This document shows positions 25,530 through 33,031 of a stretch of DNA of 64,000 nt, one piece after another. Source of the DNA: Myxococcota bacterium (lineage in GTDB: Bacteria > Myxococcota_A > UBA9160 > UBA4427). The notes under the pieces were generated by a model, which was given only the letters and a program-made list of their open reading frames with translations, was not told where the DNA came from and did no database searches. The DNA is taken from NCBI GenBank assembly GCA_041389495.1, contig JAWKRT010000001.1, forward strand, positions 1,302,001-1,366,000. Reading direction: 5' to 3'. The position numbers were made by a program, and so were the translations under genes. Every line of letters starts with the position of its first letter. The stretch's first letter is position 1.

Positions 25530-26552
25530 TCAGAACGCGTCGCCGCCCGCCGCGAGGAACGCCTCTTCCTCGGCCGTCGGCGCGCGGCCGAGCGTCGCGT
25601 TGCGGTGCGGAAAGCGGCCGAAGCGCTCGACGACGTCGCGGTGGCGGCGCGCATAGTCCTCGAACGTGTCGAACGCCGCCGCGGCGGCGCGCGGCGCGCG
25701 CTGCCGCAGCGCCTCGAAGAGCGCGACGCTGCGCGCCTGCTCGGCGCGGTCCTCGGCGTGCTCGAAGGGCAGGTAGAGGAACGCGGCCTCGACGGCGCGC
25801 AGGCAGAGGTCGAAGCCGCGCTCGATCGCGCGCGCCGCAATGCGTCGCGCCGCGGCGTCGAGCGCGAAGGCGCGCGGGTCGCCGCGCCGCAGGTTGCGCG
25901 GGAGCTGGTCGTGCACGAGCACCGCCGCGAGCGCGCCGCGCGGCGTCGCGCACCACGCGTCGAGCGCGGCGTCGCCCGCCTCGGCGCGCTCGAGCCATCC
26001 GCCGAACTGCTCGCCGAGGAGCGCATCGAAGTCCGCGCCGCCGCCGAACCAGCGCGGGACGAGCGCCGCGATGCGCGCGGCGTCGCGCTCGCTCCCCTCG
26101 AACCACGCCGCGAGCAGCGCGGCGCCATCGGCGGCCGGCGCGCGCGCGTCGGGGTCGAGGTCGAGGAAGCGCAGCGGGTCGCGCTCGAGGCCCGCGACGA
26201 AGCGGCCGACGCTCGTGCCGAGCGGCTCGAGCGCCCCCGTCTCGGCGCGCACGCGCACGACGTCGCGCCCGCGCAGCGCGAGCTCGTCGCCGAACGTCGT
26301 GCGCGCGAACGGGATGTCGGTGGGCTCGAGCGCGGGCGTCGTCGCGACGACGCCGTCGGGCGCCTCCCACGCGACGCGCAACGAGTGCCAGCGCGGCGCG
26401 TCGCAGGCGCCGCGCACGTGCAGCGCGCCGTCGAGCCAGACGCAGCCGTTGTGGCGCCCGACGATCGCGCGCAGCGCGCCCGGGAGCCGCGCGAGCAGCG
26501 CTTCGTCGCGCTCGGCGGGGCCGCGGTAGACGAGGGTGTCGTCGAGCGACAT
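25530..26552 (-). CDS. SUKH-like/DUF924 fusion protein
   Basis: 340 residues in two parts. Residues 1 to about 120 resemble the SMI1/KNR4 (SUKH) fold: VGRHNGCVWLDGALHVRG, DIPFARTTFGDELALRG and RAETGALEPLGTSVGRF, the usual order of NG, fGD and ETGevEplg signatures. Residues about 145-340 are DUF924: WFEG, VHDQLPRNLRRGDPRAFALD, FLYLPFEHAEDRAEQ, FGRFPHRNATLGR. SUKH domains are often immunity proteins in toxin systems; DUF924 proteins are usually stand-alone. I have not seen the two joined before and cannot name the joint function. The ATG at 26552 has no Shine-Dalgarno site; TAGCGT lies 9 nt upstream. Confidence 0.78.
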   Translation of the reverse strand: MSLDDTLVYRGPAERDEALLARLPGALRAIVGRHNGCVWLDGALHVRGACDAPRWHSLRVAWEAPDGVVATTPALEPTDIPFARTTFGDELALRGRDVVRVRAETGALEPLGTSVGRFVAGLERDPLRFLDLDPDARAPAADGAALLAAWFEGSERDAARIAALVPRWFGGGADFDALLGEQFGGWLERAEAGDAALDAWCATPRGALAAVLVHDQLPRNLRRGDPRAFALDAAARRIAARAIERGFDLCLRAVEAAFLYLPFEHAEDRAEQARSVALFEALRQRAPRAAAAAFDTFEDYARRHRDVVERFGRFPHRNATLGRAPTAEEEAFLAAGGDAF

Positions 26553-26561
26553 GGCGACCGC

Positions 26562-26567
26562 ACGCTA
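26562..26567 (-). promoter_or_regulatory. TAGCGT -10-like box at the SUKH-like/DUF924 gene start
   Basis: On the minus strand TAGCGT ends 9 nt before the ATG at 26552, with no ribosome-binding site between. It lies in the 125-bp gap shared with the divergent kinase-like gene. Confidence 0.33.
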
Positions 26568-26677
26568 CCACGCGCCGTCGCGCGGCCGGCGGCGCATCGG
26601 GCGTCGACGCGGACGGAGTCGCGCACCGGCGCGCGTCTGCGTTGCGTTCGCCGCGGCCGCCGCGCAGACTGCGCGCC

Positions 26678-28030
26678 ATGGCATTCGATCGATCGACGCT
26701 CTCGCCCGAGTGGCAGCGCGCGTTCGACTTCGTCGAGGCGAAGGTCGGCGGGCGCATCGTGGCCGCGGAGCGCCAGGCGCGCTGGCGCCCGGCCTGGTTC
26801 CTCGACGTCGAGCGCGACGGCGAGGTCGTGCCCGTCTACTTCCGCGGCGCGCGCGGGGAGACGGACCACGGCGTGTACGCGCTCGCGCACGAGTTCCGCT
26901 GCATGGAGATCCTCGAGCGCCACGGCATCCCGGTGCCGCACGTGTACGGCTTCTGCGACGACCCGGAAGGCTTCCTGATGGCGAAGGCGCCGGGCCGCAT
27001 CAGCCTCGCGACGGCGCGCGACGAGGCCGAGCGCAAGGCCGTGCTCGAGCACTACATGCAGATCCTCGCGCGCATCCACGCGCTGCCCCTCGACGACTTC
27101 GTCGCGGCGGGCTTCGCGCGGCCGGCCTCGGCGGCCGACCTCGCGCTCGGCGACTTCGCGCACTGGGTGCGCGCGTTCCGCAAGACGAAGGCGCGGCCCG
27201 AGCCGCTGATCGAGTTCGCGATCGACTGGCTCGAGCGCAACGTGCCGCAGGGACGCGAGCGCGCGTCGCTCCTGTGCGGGGACTCGGGGCAGTTCCTGTT
27301 CGACGAGGGCCGCGTGACGGCGGTGATCGACCTCGAGCTGTCCTACATCGGCGACCCGGCGGCCGACCTCGGCGGGCTCCTGTCGCGCGACCTCTCGGAG
27401 CCGATGGGCGACATCGGCGACGCGATCCGCGCGTACGAGGCGGCGAGCGGCGAGCGCGTCGATCGCCGCGTCGTGCTCTACCACGCGATCCGCTTCGGCA
27501 TGGTGACGCCGCTGTCGACCTCCGTGCAGGTCGCGGCGCCGACGCCCATGACGGACTTCGTGCAGTACCTCGCGTGGTACCTCGTCTACTCGCGCTGTCC
27601 GATGCAGCTCGTGGCGCACGCGACGGACGTCGACGTGCCGCCGGCCGCGCTCCCGGACGAGGCCGACAGCGAGTGCGCGAAGGCCTTCGACGTCCTCGTC
27701 GATCGCATCGGGAAGCTGCCGGCGGCCGACGAGTTCGCGGCCTACCAGCGCGAGGCCGTCGCGCGCACCGCCGAGTACCTGCGCCGCGCGGACCGCTACG
27801 GCGCGGCGCTGCTCGAGGACGACCTCGACGAGGCGCGCGAGCTGCTCGGCGCGCGCCCGCGCGGCTGGCGCGAGCGCGACGAGGCGCTCGAGGTGCTCGT
27901 CGGTCGCAACGAGGGCGAGCTCGACGCGGCGCTCGTCCGCTACTTCGTGCGCCGCTGCCAGCGTCACGAGTTCCTGCTCGCGCCGGTGATGAAGGAGCTC
28001 GCCGGCGCGCGCATGCAGACGCTCGACTAG
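26678..28030 (+). CDS. APH-like phosphotransferase family protein
   Basis: 450 residues with the aminoglycoside-phosphotransferase/choline-kinase fold. The N-lobe includes YFRGARGETDHG and an EFRCMEILERHGIPVPHVYG stretch. The catalytic loop is LLCGDSGQFLF with Asp202, and the metal-binding loop is VIDLELSYIGDPAADL with Asp218. The usual HGD is CGD (Cys200) and the downstream Asn is not obvious, so activity may differ from classical kinases. Relatives are often linked to acyl-CoA or polyketide degradation rather than drug resistance. Substrate unknown. DUF2490 follows 7 nt later on the same strand. Confidence 0.8.
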   Translation: MAFDRSTLSPEWQRAFDFVEAKVGGRIVAAERQARWRPAWFLDVERDGEVVPVYFRGARGETDHGVYALAHEFRCMEILERHGIPVPHVYGFCDDPEGFLMAKAPGRISLATARDEAERKAVLEHYMQILARIHALPLDDFVAAGFARPASAADLALGDFAHWVRAFRKTKARPEPLIEFAIDWLERNVPQGRERASLLCGDSGQFLFDEGRVTAVIDLELSYIGDPAADLGGLLSRDLSEPMGDIGDAIRAYEAASGERVDRRVVLYHAIRFGMVTPLSTSVQVAAPTPMTDFVQYLAWYLVYSRCPMQLVAHATDVDVPPAALPDEADSECAKAFDVLVDRIGKLPAADEFAAYQREAVARTAEYLRRADRYGAALLEDDLDEARELLGARPRGWRERDEALEVLVGRNEGELDAALVRYFVRRCQRHEFLLAPVMKELAGARMQTLD

Positions 28031-28037
28031 CGACGCG

Positions 28038-28754
28038 ATGGCGCCCTTGCGACGTCCGCACCCGCGCGGCGCCTCCGCCGCGCGCCTCGCCGCCGCGCTC
28101 GCGGCGTGCCTCGCCGCTGCGACGATCGCCGCGCCGCGCCTCGCGCGCGCCGACCCGGCGGAGCACGACGCGCGGCTCTGGGCGCAGGCGACGGGACGCC
28201 TCGGGCTCGGGCCGCGGGCGGCCGCCCTGCTGCTCGTGCAGGTCCGGCTCGCGGACGATCTCGCGCGGCTCGAGCGCGTGCTCGTCTCGCCGGCGCTCGA
28301 AGCGACCTTCGGGCCGCTCTCGCTCGCGCTCGGCTACGACGCGCACGTCGTCGAGTGGCCGCGCGACGCGGTCGAGCACCGGGTGTTCGAGCAGGTGGCG
28401 CTCGCCCACCCGCTCGCGGGCTTCGACGTCGCGCACCGCCTGCGGCTCGAGCAGCGCTTCGCGCCGCACGCGGACGGTGCGGCGCTGCGCCTGCGCTGGC
28501 GGCTCGGCCTCGTGCGCGGGCTCGGCGGCGGGCCCTTCTCCGTCGAGCTCGCGAACGAGCTCTTCGTCGCGCTCGACGACCGGCGCCCGCACGCGCGCGC
28601 GGGCTTCGACGAGGCGCGCCCCTACGCGGGCCTTCGCCTCGACGTCGGCGGCGGCCTGCGGCTCGAGACGGGCTACCAGCTCCAGTACGTCTCGCGGCCC
28701 GGGCGCGACGCCGCCAACCACACCTGGCTCGTCGCGCTCGCGCTCGCCCGTTAG
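28038..28754 (+). CDS. DUF2490 exported beta-rich protein
   Basis: 238 residues. A signal peptide ends in RLARADPAE. The body alternates short amphipathic strands (LRLEQRFAPHADGAALRLRW, VELANELFVALDD) and ends GYQLQYVSRPGRDAANHTWLV, the pattern of DUF2490, predicted to form an outer-membrane barrel. No enzymatic motif. The ATG is 7 nt after the kinase-like gene, so the two are likely co-transcribed. A hairpin (28745-28761) overlaps the stop codon. Confidence 0.75.
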   Translation: MAPLRRPHPRGASAARLAAALAACLAAATIAAPRLARADPAEHDARLWAQATGRLGLGPRAAALLLVQVRLADDLARLERVLVSPALEATFGPLSLALGYDAHVVEWPRDAVEHRVFEQVALAHPLAGFDVAHRLRLEQRFAPHADGAALRLRWRLGLVRGLGGGPFSVELANELFVALDDRRPHARAGFDEARPYAGLRLDVGGGLRLETGYQLQYVSRPGRDAANHTWLVALALAR

Positions 28755-28761
28755 GCGGGCG
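28745..28761. terminator. Short hairpin at the convergent DUF2490/dapL ends
   Basis: CGCCCG (28745-28750) pairs with CGGGCG (28756-28761) across a 5-nt loop that contains most of the DUF2490 stop codon. No T-tract follows, so this is at best a weak or factor-assisted terminator. Confidence 0.4.
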
Positions 28762-28769
28762 GGAGGCGC

Positions 28770-30005
28770 CTAGCGTCCGAAGGCGCGCTGGATGCGGGCG
28801 ATCGCCTCTTCGACGTTCTCGCGCGAGTTGAAGGCGCTGATGCGGAAGAAGCCCTCGCCGGCGGCGCCGAAGCCCGAGCCCGGCGTGCCGACGACGTGGG
28901 CGCGCTCGAGCAGCTGGTCGAAGAACTCCCAGCTCGTCGCGCCGCCGGGCGTGCGCAGCCAGATGTAGGGCGCGTGCTCGCCCGCGTGCGCCTCGATGCC
29001 CGCGGCCGCGAGCCCCTCGCGGATGCGCCGCGCGTTCTCCATGTAGTGGGCGACCTGCTCGGCCGTCTGCTTGCGGCCGGCGTCCGAGAACACGGCCGCC
29101 GCCGCGCGCTGCACGATGTAGGGCACGCCGTTGAACTTGGTCGCCACGCGCCGCGCCCACAGGTCGCGCAGCGCGACGCGCTCGCCGTTCGCGGCCACGC
29201 CGGTGAGGGCCCGCGGCACGACGGTGTAGGCGCAGCGCACGCCCGTGAACCCCGCGCGCTTCGAGAAGCTCCGCATCTCGATCGCGCACTCCTTCGCGCC
29301 CGGGATCTCGTAGATCGAGTGCGGGAGCGCGTCGTCCTGGATGAACGCGTCGTAGGCGGCGTCGAACAGGATCACCGCGTCGCAGTCGCGCGCCCACGCG
29401 ATCCAGTCGGCGAGCGCCTCGCGCGTCATCACGGCGCCGGTCGGGTTGTTGGGCGAGCACAGGTAGGCGATGTCGTGCGCGGACGAGGGCGGCGCGGGGA
29501 CGAAGCCGTTGTCGGCGTCCGCGCGCAGGTAGGTGACGCCCGCGTAGCGCCCGCCGGCGTCGGCCTCGCCCGTGCGGCCCGCCATCACGTTCGTGTCGAC
29601 GTAGACGGGATAGACCGGGTCGGTCACGACGAACGAGCAGTCGCTGCCGAAGATCTCCTGGATGTTCGCCGTGTCCTGCTTGCTGCCGTCGGAGACGAAC
29701 ACCTCGTCGCGCGCGAGCTCGACGCCGCGCGCGCGGAAGTCGTGCTCGAGGATCGCGTCGATCAGGAAGTCGTAGCCGTTCTCGGGCGGATAGCCCTGGA
29801 ACGTCTCGGCGCGGCCCATGTCGTCGACGGCCGCGTGGAGCGCCTCGACGACCGCGGGCACGAGCGGCAGCGTGACGTCGCCGATGCCGAGCCGGATGAT
29901 CGCGGCATCGGGGTGCGCGGCCTGGAAGGCGCGCACGCGGCGGCCGATCTCCGGGAACAGGTAGCCGGCCTTGAGCTTGCGGTAGTGGTCGTTGATGCGG
30001 GCCAT
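28770..30005 (-). CDS. dapL: LL-diaminopimelate aminotransferase
   Basis: 411 residues, matching DapL. It converts tetrahydrodipicolinate directly to LL-diaminopimelate in lysine and peptidoglycan synthesis, using PLP. Visible motifs are INDHYRKLKAGYLFPEI at the N-terminus, RLGIGDVTLPL, CSPNNPTG (183-190) and SFSKRAGFTGVR with the PLP lysine at 249. The C-terminal FFRISAFNSRENVEEAI is also present. GGAGGAA ends 5 nt before the ATG at 30005. It is upstream-neighboured by the LLM oxidoreductase on the same strand, with 77 nt between. Confidence 0.96.
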   Translation of the reverse strand: MARINDHYRKLKAGYLFPEIGRRVRAFQAAHPDAAIIRLGIGDVTLPLVPAVVEALHAAVDDMGRAETFQGYPPENGYDFLIDAILEHDFRARGVELARDEVFVSDGSKQDTANIQEIFGSDCSFVVTDPVYPVYVDTNVMAGRTGEADAGGRYAGVTYLRADADNGFVPAPPSSAHDIAYLCSPNNPTGAVMTREALADWIAWARDCDAVILFDAAYDAFIQDDALPHSIYEIPGAKECAIEMRSFSKRAGFTGVRCAYTVVPRALTGVAANGERVALRDLWARRVATKFNGVPYIVQRAAAAVFSDAGRKQTAEQVAHYMENARRIREGLAAAGIEAHAGEHAPYIWLRTPGGATSWEFFDQLLERAHVVGTPGSGFGAAGEGFFRISAFNSRENVEEAIARIQRAFGR

Positions 30006-30082
30006 CGTTCCTCCGCGGTGATCGGGAAGCGGTCGGGTGGGGGATGCGATCGGTCGGTGTCGCGCTCGCGCGCGGCGCGCGC

Positions 30083-30970
30083 CTAGCCGTTCTTCGCGGG
30101 CGCGAACGCCTCGAGGAGTGCGACGTCGGGCCCGGCCTCGCCGTCCGCGCGCAGCGGCTGGATGCACACGTGGCTCGCGCCCGCGTCCCAGTGCGCCTGC
30201 ACGCGCTCCCAGATCGCCTTCTCGTCGCCCCACGCGACGATCGCGTCGACGAGCCGGTCGCTGCCGCCGTCCTGGAAGTCGGCATCGCCGAAGCCGAGCT
30301 CGCGCAGGTTGTTCTGGTAGTTCGGGAGCCCGACGTAGATCTTCATCGCCGCGCGTGCGACGGCGCGCGCCTTCGACGGGTCGGTCTCGCGCAGCACCAT
30401 CTGCTCGGGACAGAGCCACGCCTTCGGGCCGAGCGTCGCGCGCGCCTTCGCGGTGTGCTCGGGCGGCACGAAGTAGGGATGGGCGCCCGTCGTCTTCTCC
30501 GCGGCGAGGGCGAGCATGCGGCCGCGCAGCGCCGCGATCACGATCGGCGCGTCCTCGTCGGGCGGCCGTGCCATGAACAGCGCCTTCTCGATCGCCTCGA
30601 GATAGGCGCGCATCGTCGCGACCGGCTTCTCGTAGGTGTGTCCGCGCACGCCCGCGACGAGGTGGCCGTGCGACACGCCGAGCCCGAGCACGAAGCGCCC
30701 GGGCGCGAGGCTCGCGAGCGTCTTCCAGATCGCCTTCGTCGTCATCGCGTCGCGCGCGTAGATGTTGGCGATGCCGGTCGCGAACGCGAGCCGCTCGGTG
30801 CGCGCGGCGAGGAAGCCGATCAGCGCGAACGGGTCGCGACCGACCGCCTCGGGCAGCCACAGCGCGCCGTAGCCCCACGCTTCGACGCGCCGCGCGAAGT
30901 TCGTGGCCTCGTCGGCGCTCATGCCGTCGAGCCACGTCCACACGCCGAGCCGTCCGATCTCCGTCGCCAT
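30083..30970 (-). CDS. LLM-class, probably F420-dependent oxidoreductase (TIGR03620-like)
   Basis: 295 residues with the luciferase-like TIM-barrel pattern: GVWTWLDGMSADEA, GYGALWLPEAVGRDPFAL, LAFATGIANIYARDAM, PGRFVLGLGVSH and ALRGRMLALAAEKTTGAH. This matches the TIGR03620 group, thought to use coenzyme F420. The substrate is unknown. If F420 is used, biosynthesis genes should exist elsewhere in the genome. TAGTCT at 31018-31023 (minus strand) is a candidate -10 box about 48 nt upstream of the ATG at 30970. Confidence 0.85.
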   Translation of the reverse strand: MATEIGRLGVWTWLDGMSADEATNFARRVEAWGYGALWLPEAVGRDPFALIGFLAARTERLAFATGIANIYARDAMTTKAIWKTLASLAPGRFVLGLGVSHGHLVAGVRGHTYEKPVATMRAYLEAIEKALFMARPPDEDAPIVIAALRGRMLALAAEKTTGAHPYFVPPEHTAKARATLGPKAWLCPEQMVLRETDPSKARAVARAAMKIYVGLPNYQNNLRELGFGDADFQDGGSDRLVDAIVAWGDEKAIWERVQAHWDAGASHVCIQPLRADGEAGPDVALLEAFAPAKNG

Positions 30971-31144
30971 GCCCGAAGCCTCCTCGTCGCTCCCGCTCCC
31001 GCGTTCGGCGGGCGCGCAGACTATCGCAGTCGCGTGCGAGCGCTGGCCACGGCCGTCGTCGAGTGCGACACTGCGCCGGCCCGCGGGGCCGACGGAGCGG
31101 ACGATGCGCAGGCGATCGCGCGGGATCGCGGGGGCGAAGGCGGC

Positions 31145-31783
31145 ATGAACGGCGGAGGTGCCGGCCCGGGTGGTCGCGGCCTGCGCGCGCTCCTCGCGGC
31201 GGGGGCGGTGGGAGCGCTCGTGAGCGTCGGCGGCTGGTTCGGAAGCGAGCGGCTCGAGCAGGACGACCGCTTCTGCAACGCCTGCCACCTCGACGGCTGG
31301 GTCTCGGGCACGCCGCTCCACACGCGCCAGCGCGACGGCTTCGCGGAGCGTCCGCCGCGCACGCTCGCCGGCTCGCACGCGACCGTCGCGGTCGACGGGC
31401 GCGCGGGCGACGCGGCCGCGTTCCGCTGCATGGACTGCCACGGCGGCGTCGGCTTCGCCGGCAAGCTGCGCGTGAAGGCGCTCGCCGCGAAGGACGCGTT
31501 CTTCTGGGTGGTCGGCGCGTTCGACGAGCCCGATCACATGCGCTGGCCGCTCCTCGACGACGACTGCCGCCAGTGCCACGCATCGTTCGCCGCGAAGGCC
31601 GGCGACTTCGAGGACCCGGCGTTCCACGACCTCGGCGTGCACAACGCCGATCTCGGCGTCGACTGCGTCGAGTGCCACCTCGGGCACGACGCGAGCGGCG
31701 ACCCGGAGCAGTGGTTCGTCGCGGCCGCGCACGTGCGCGCGCAGTGCGCGCGCTGTCACGAGCGCATGGCCGGGGAGATGTGA
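31145..31783 (+). CDS. Pentahaem membrane-anchored c-type cytochrome, NapC/NirT-like
   Basis: 212 residues. One N-terminal hydrophobic segment (LRALLAAGAVGALVSVGGWF) is an uncleaved anchor. Five CxxCH haem sites follow: CNACH, CMDCH, CRQCH, CVECH and CARCH. The spacing and anchor resemble NapC/NirT/NrfH quinol dehydrogenases, which pass electrons from quinol to periplasmic enzymes. Extra histidines in the body could be distal ligands. The ATG at 31145 lacks a clear ribosome-binding site. The monohaem gene starts 63 nt downstream on the same strand, so a shared electron route is plausible but not shown. Confidence 0.86.
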   Translation: MNGGGAGPGGRGLRALLAAGAVGALVSVGGWFGSERLEQDDRFCNACHLDGWVSGTPLHTRQRDGFAERPPRTLAGSHATVAVDGRAGDAAAFRCMDCHGGVGFAGKLRVKALAAKDAFFWVVGAFDEPDHMRWPLLDDDCRQCHASFAAKAGDFEDPAFHDLGVHNADLGVDCVECHLGHDASGDPEQWFVAAAHVRAQCARCHERMAGEM

Positions 31784-31846
31784 CGCGGGCGCCGTGCGCG
31801 CCCGTCCGCGGCGCCTTCGCGCCGCGCAGCGAGGGGAGGTCGATCG

Positions 31847-32674
31847 ATGGGGATGTCACGAGCCGCGCTCGCGGCGCTGGTCGCGCTCGCGGCGGGCACC
31901 GCTTCCGCCTATCCGGGCGGCACACCGAGCTACCAGACCGACGTCGCGCCGTTCTGCGCGGGCTGCCACTCGTCGGTCGCGGAATCCGACCTCGAGGGCG
32001 CGGGCGAGCGCGCCGCGAAGGAGGTGATCGCCGCCAAGCACCTGGCGCCGATCGCCGCCGGCGAGAACGGCTACAAGGATCTCTCGGAGGCCGATCGCAC
32101 GACGCTCGTCGCGCACATCCGCGCGCTCGACGCGAGCTCGACCATCCAGATGGAGTTCCCGCCGCAGGTCGCGGTCGGCGAGACGTTCAACGTCACCGTG
32201 AACGTGACGGGGGGCGCCGGCCCGGTCGTCGGCGTCGCGCTCGTCGACCGCGCGCATCGCTGGTACGCGAAGCCCGCGACGTCGGCGGGCTGGACGGTCG
32301 TCGGGCCGCCGTCGGTGATCGGGCAGGACGGCCGGCCGCAGAGCGAGTGGAGCGACGCGCGGCCCGAGAAGTTCGGGCGCGCGACGACGTACGTGAACGT
32401 GAAGGGCATCTCGTCGGACGCGAGCACCGAGTCGTGGGGCAGCGCGAAGGTGATCTTCACGCTGAAGGCGCCCGACAAGCCGGGCGACTATCCGCTCGTC
32501 GGCGTCTACCTGTACGGCACCGAGAAGGGCAGCCCGCTCGGCTACACGACGAACGCGGTCGGCTGGAAGATGCCGCGCGGCACGACCGCCGGCGCGTCGG
32601 GCCGCGTGCGCTTCACGCCCGAGCACGAGATCACGGTGAAGCCGGCCGAGGCGGCCGCCGCGCAGGGACAGTAG
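31847..32674 (+). CDS. Exported monohaem protein with a C-terminal beta-sandwich domain
   Basis: 275 residues. The signal peptide ends TASAYPGG. A cytochrome-like domain has one haem site (CAGCH) within YQTDVAPFCAGCHSS and a helix ending in TTLVAHIRALD. From about residue 105 the protein becomes strand-rich (VAVGETFNVTVNVTGG, ATTYVNVKGISS, KVIFTLKAPDKPGDYPLVG), like an Ig or Reeler-type beta-sandwich. It has no further cysteines. GAGGGGAGG lies upstream of the ATG at 31847. It probably works with the pentahaem cytochrome just upstream. Partner and reaction are unknown. Confidence 0.75.
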   Translation: MGMSRAALAALVALAAGTASAYPGGTPSYQTDVAPFCAGCHSSVAESDLEGAGERAAKEVIAAKHLAPIAAGENGYKDLSEADRTTLVAHIRALDASSTIQMEFPPQVAVGETFNVTVNVTGGAGPVVGVALVDRAHRWYAKPATSAGWTVVGPPSVIGQDGRPQSEWSDARPEKFGRATTYVNVKGISSDASTESWGSAKVIFTLKAPDKPGDYPLVGVYLYGTEKGSPLGYTTNAVGWKMPRGTTAGASGRVRFTPEHEITVKPAEAAAAQGQ

Positions 32675-32686
32675 GCGCGCCGCGCG

Positions 32687-32718
32687 GGCGGCGGGGCGGC
32701 GCGCGCCGCCCCGCCGCC
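32687..32718. terminator. 32-bp perfect palindrome between convergent genes
   Basis: Each half is 16 nt (left half GGCGGCGGGGCGGCGC) and the two are exact reverse complements, centred at 32702/32703. It fills the 58-bp gap between the convergent monohaem gene and the small membrane-protein gene, where a bidirectional terminator would be expected. No T-tract is present on either side. Confidence 0.6.
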
Positions 32719-32732
32719 TCCGCGTCCGCGCG

Positions 32733-32999
32733 TCAGGCGCCGCCGCCCGCCTGCTTCTGCGCGTCCTCGAGCGGCTTCCAGTGGAAGAGCCCGAACAGCA
32801 TCGTCTGCACGAAGTGGTGGCCCATCGAGCCGCCCGCCTTCGCCATCACCGCGCGCTTCGCGAGGAACTCGGCGAGGTGCGCGAGCGCCATCGCCCAGAA
32901 CACGACGGTGCCGATGATCGACGCCGTGCCCGTCATCCCGAGCATCATGACGAGGCACACCACCCACACGAACGCCACGACGGTCTTGTTGCGGTCCAT
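32733..32999 (-). CDS. Small membrane protein, DUF1145-like
   Basis: 88 residues with two hydrophobic segments (VVAFVWVVCLVMMLGM and IIGTVVFWAMALAHLAEF). The pattern HLAEF...GGSMGHHFVQTMLFGLFHWKPLE resembles DUF1145 proteins of unknown function; that match is tentative. The gene lies 32 nt downstream of the AGCS symporter on the same strand and may be co-transcribed with it. Confidence 0.65.
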   Translation of the reverse strand: MDRNKTVVAFVWVVCLVMMLGMTGTASIIGTVVFWAMALAHLAEFLAKRAVMAKAGGSMGHHFVQTMLFGLFHWKPLEDAQKQAGGGA

Positions 33000-33031
33000 G
33001 CGCGCGGTGTACGCCGGCGCGCGCGCCGGCG

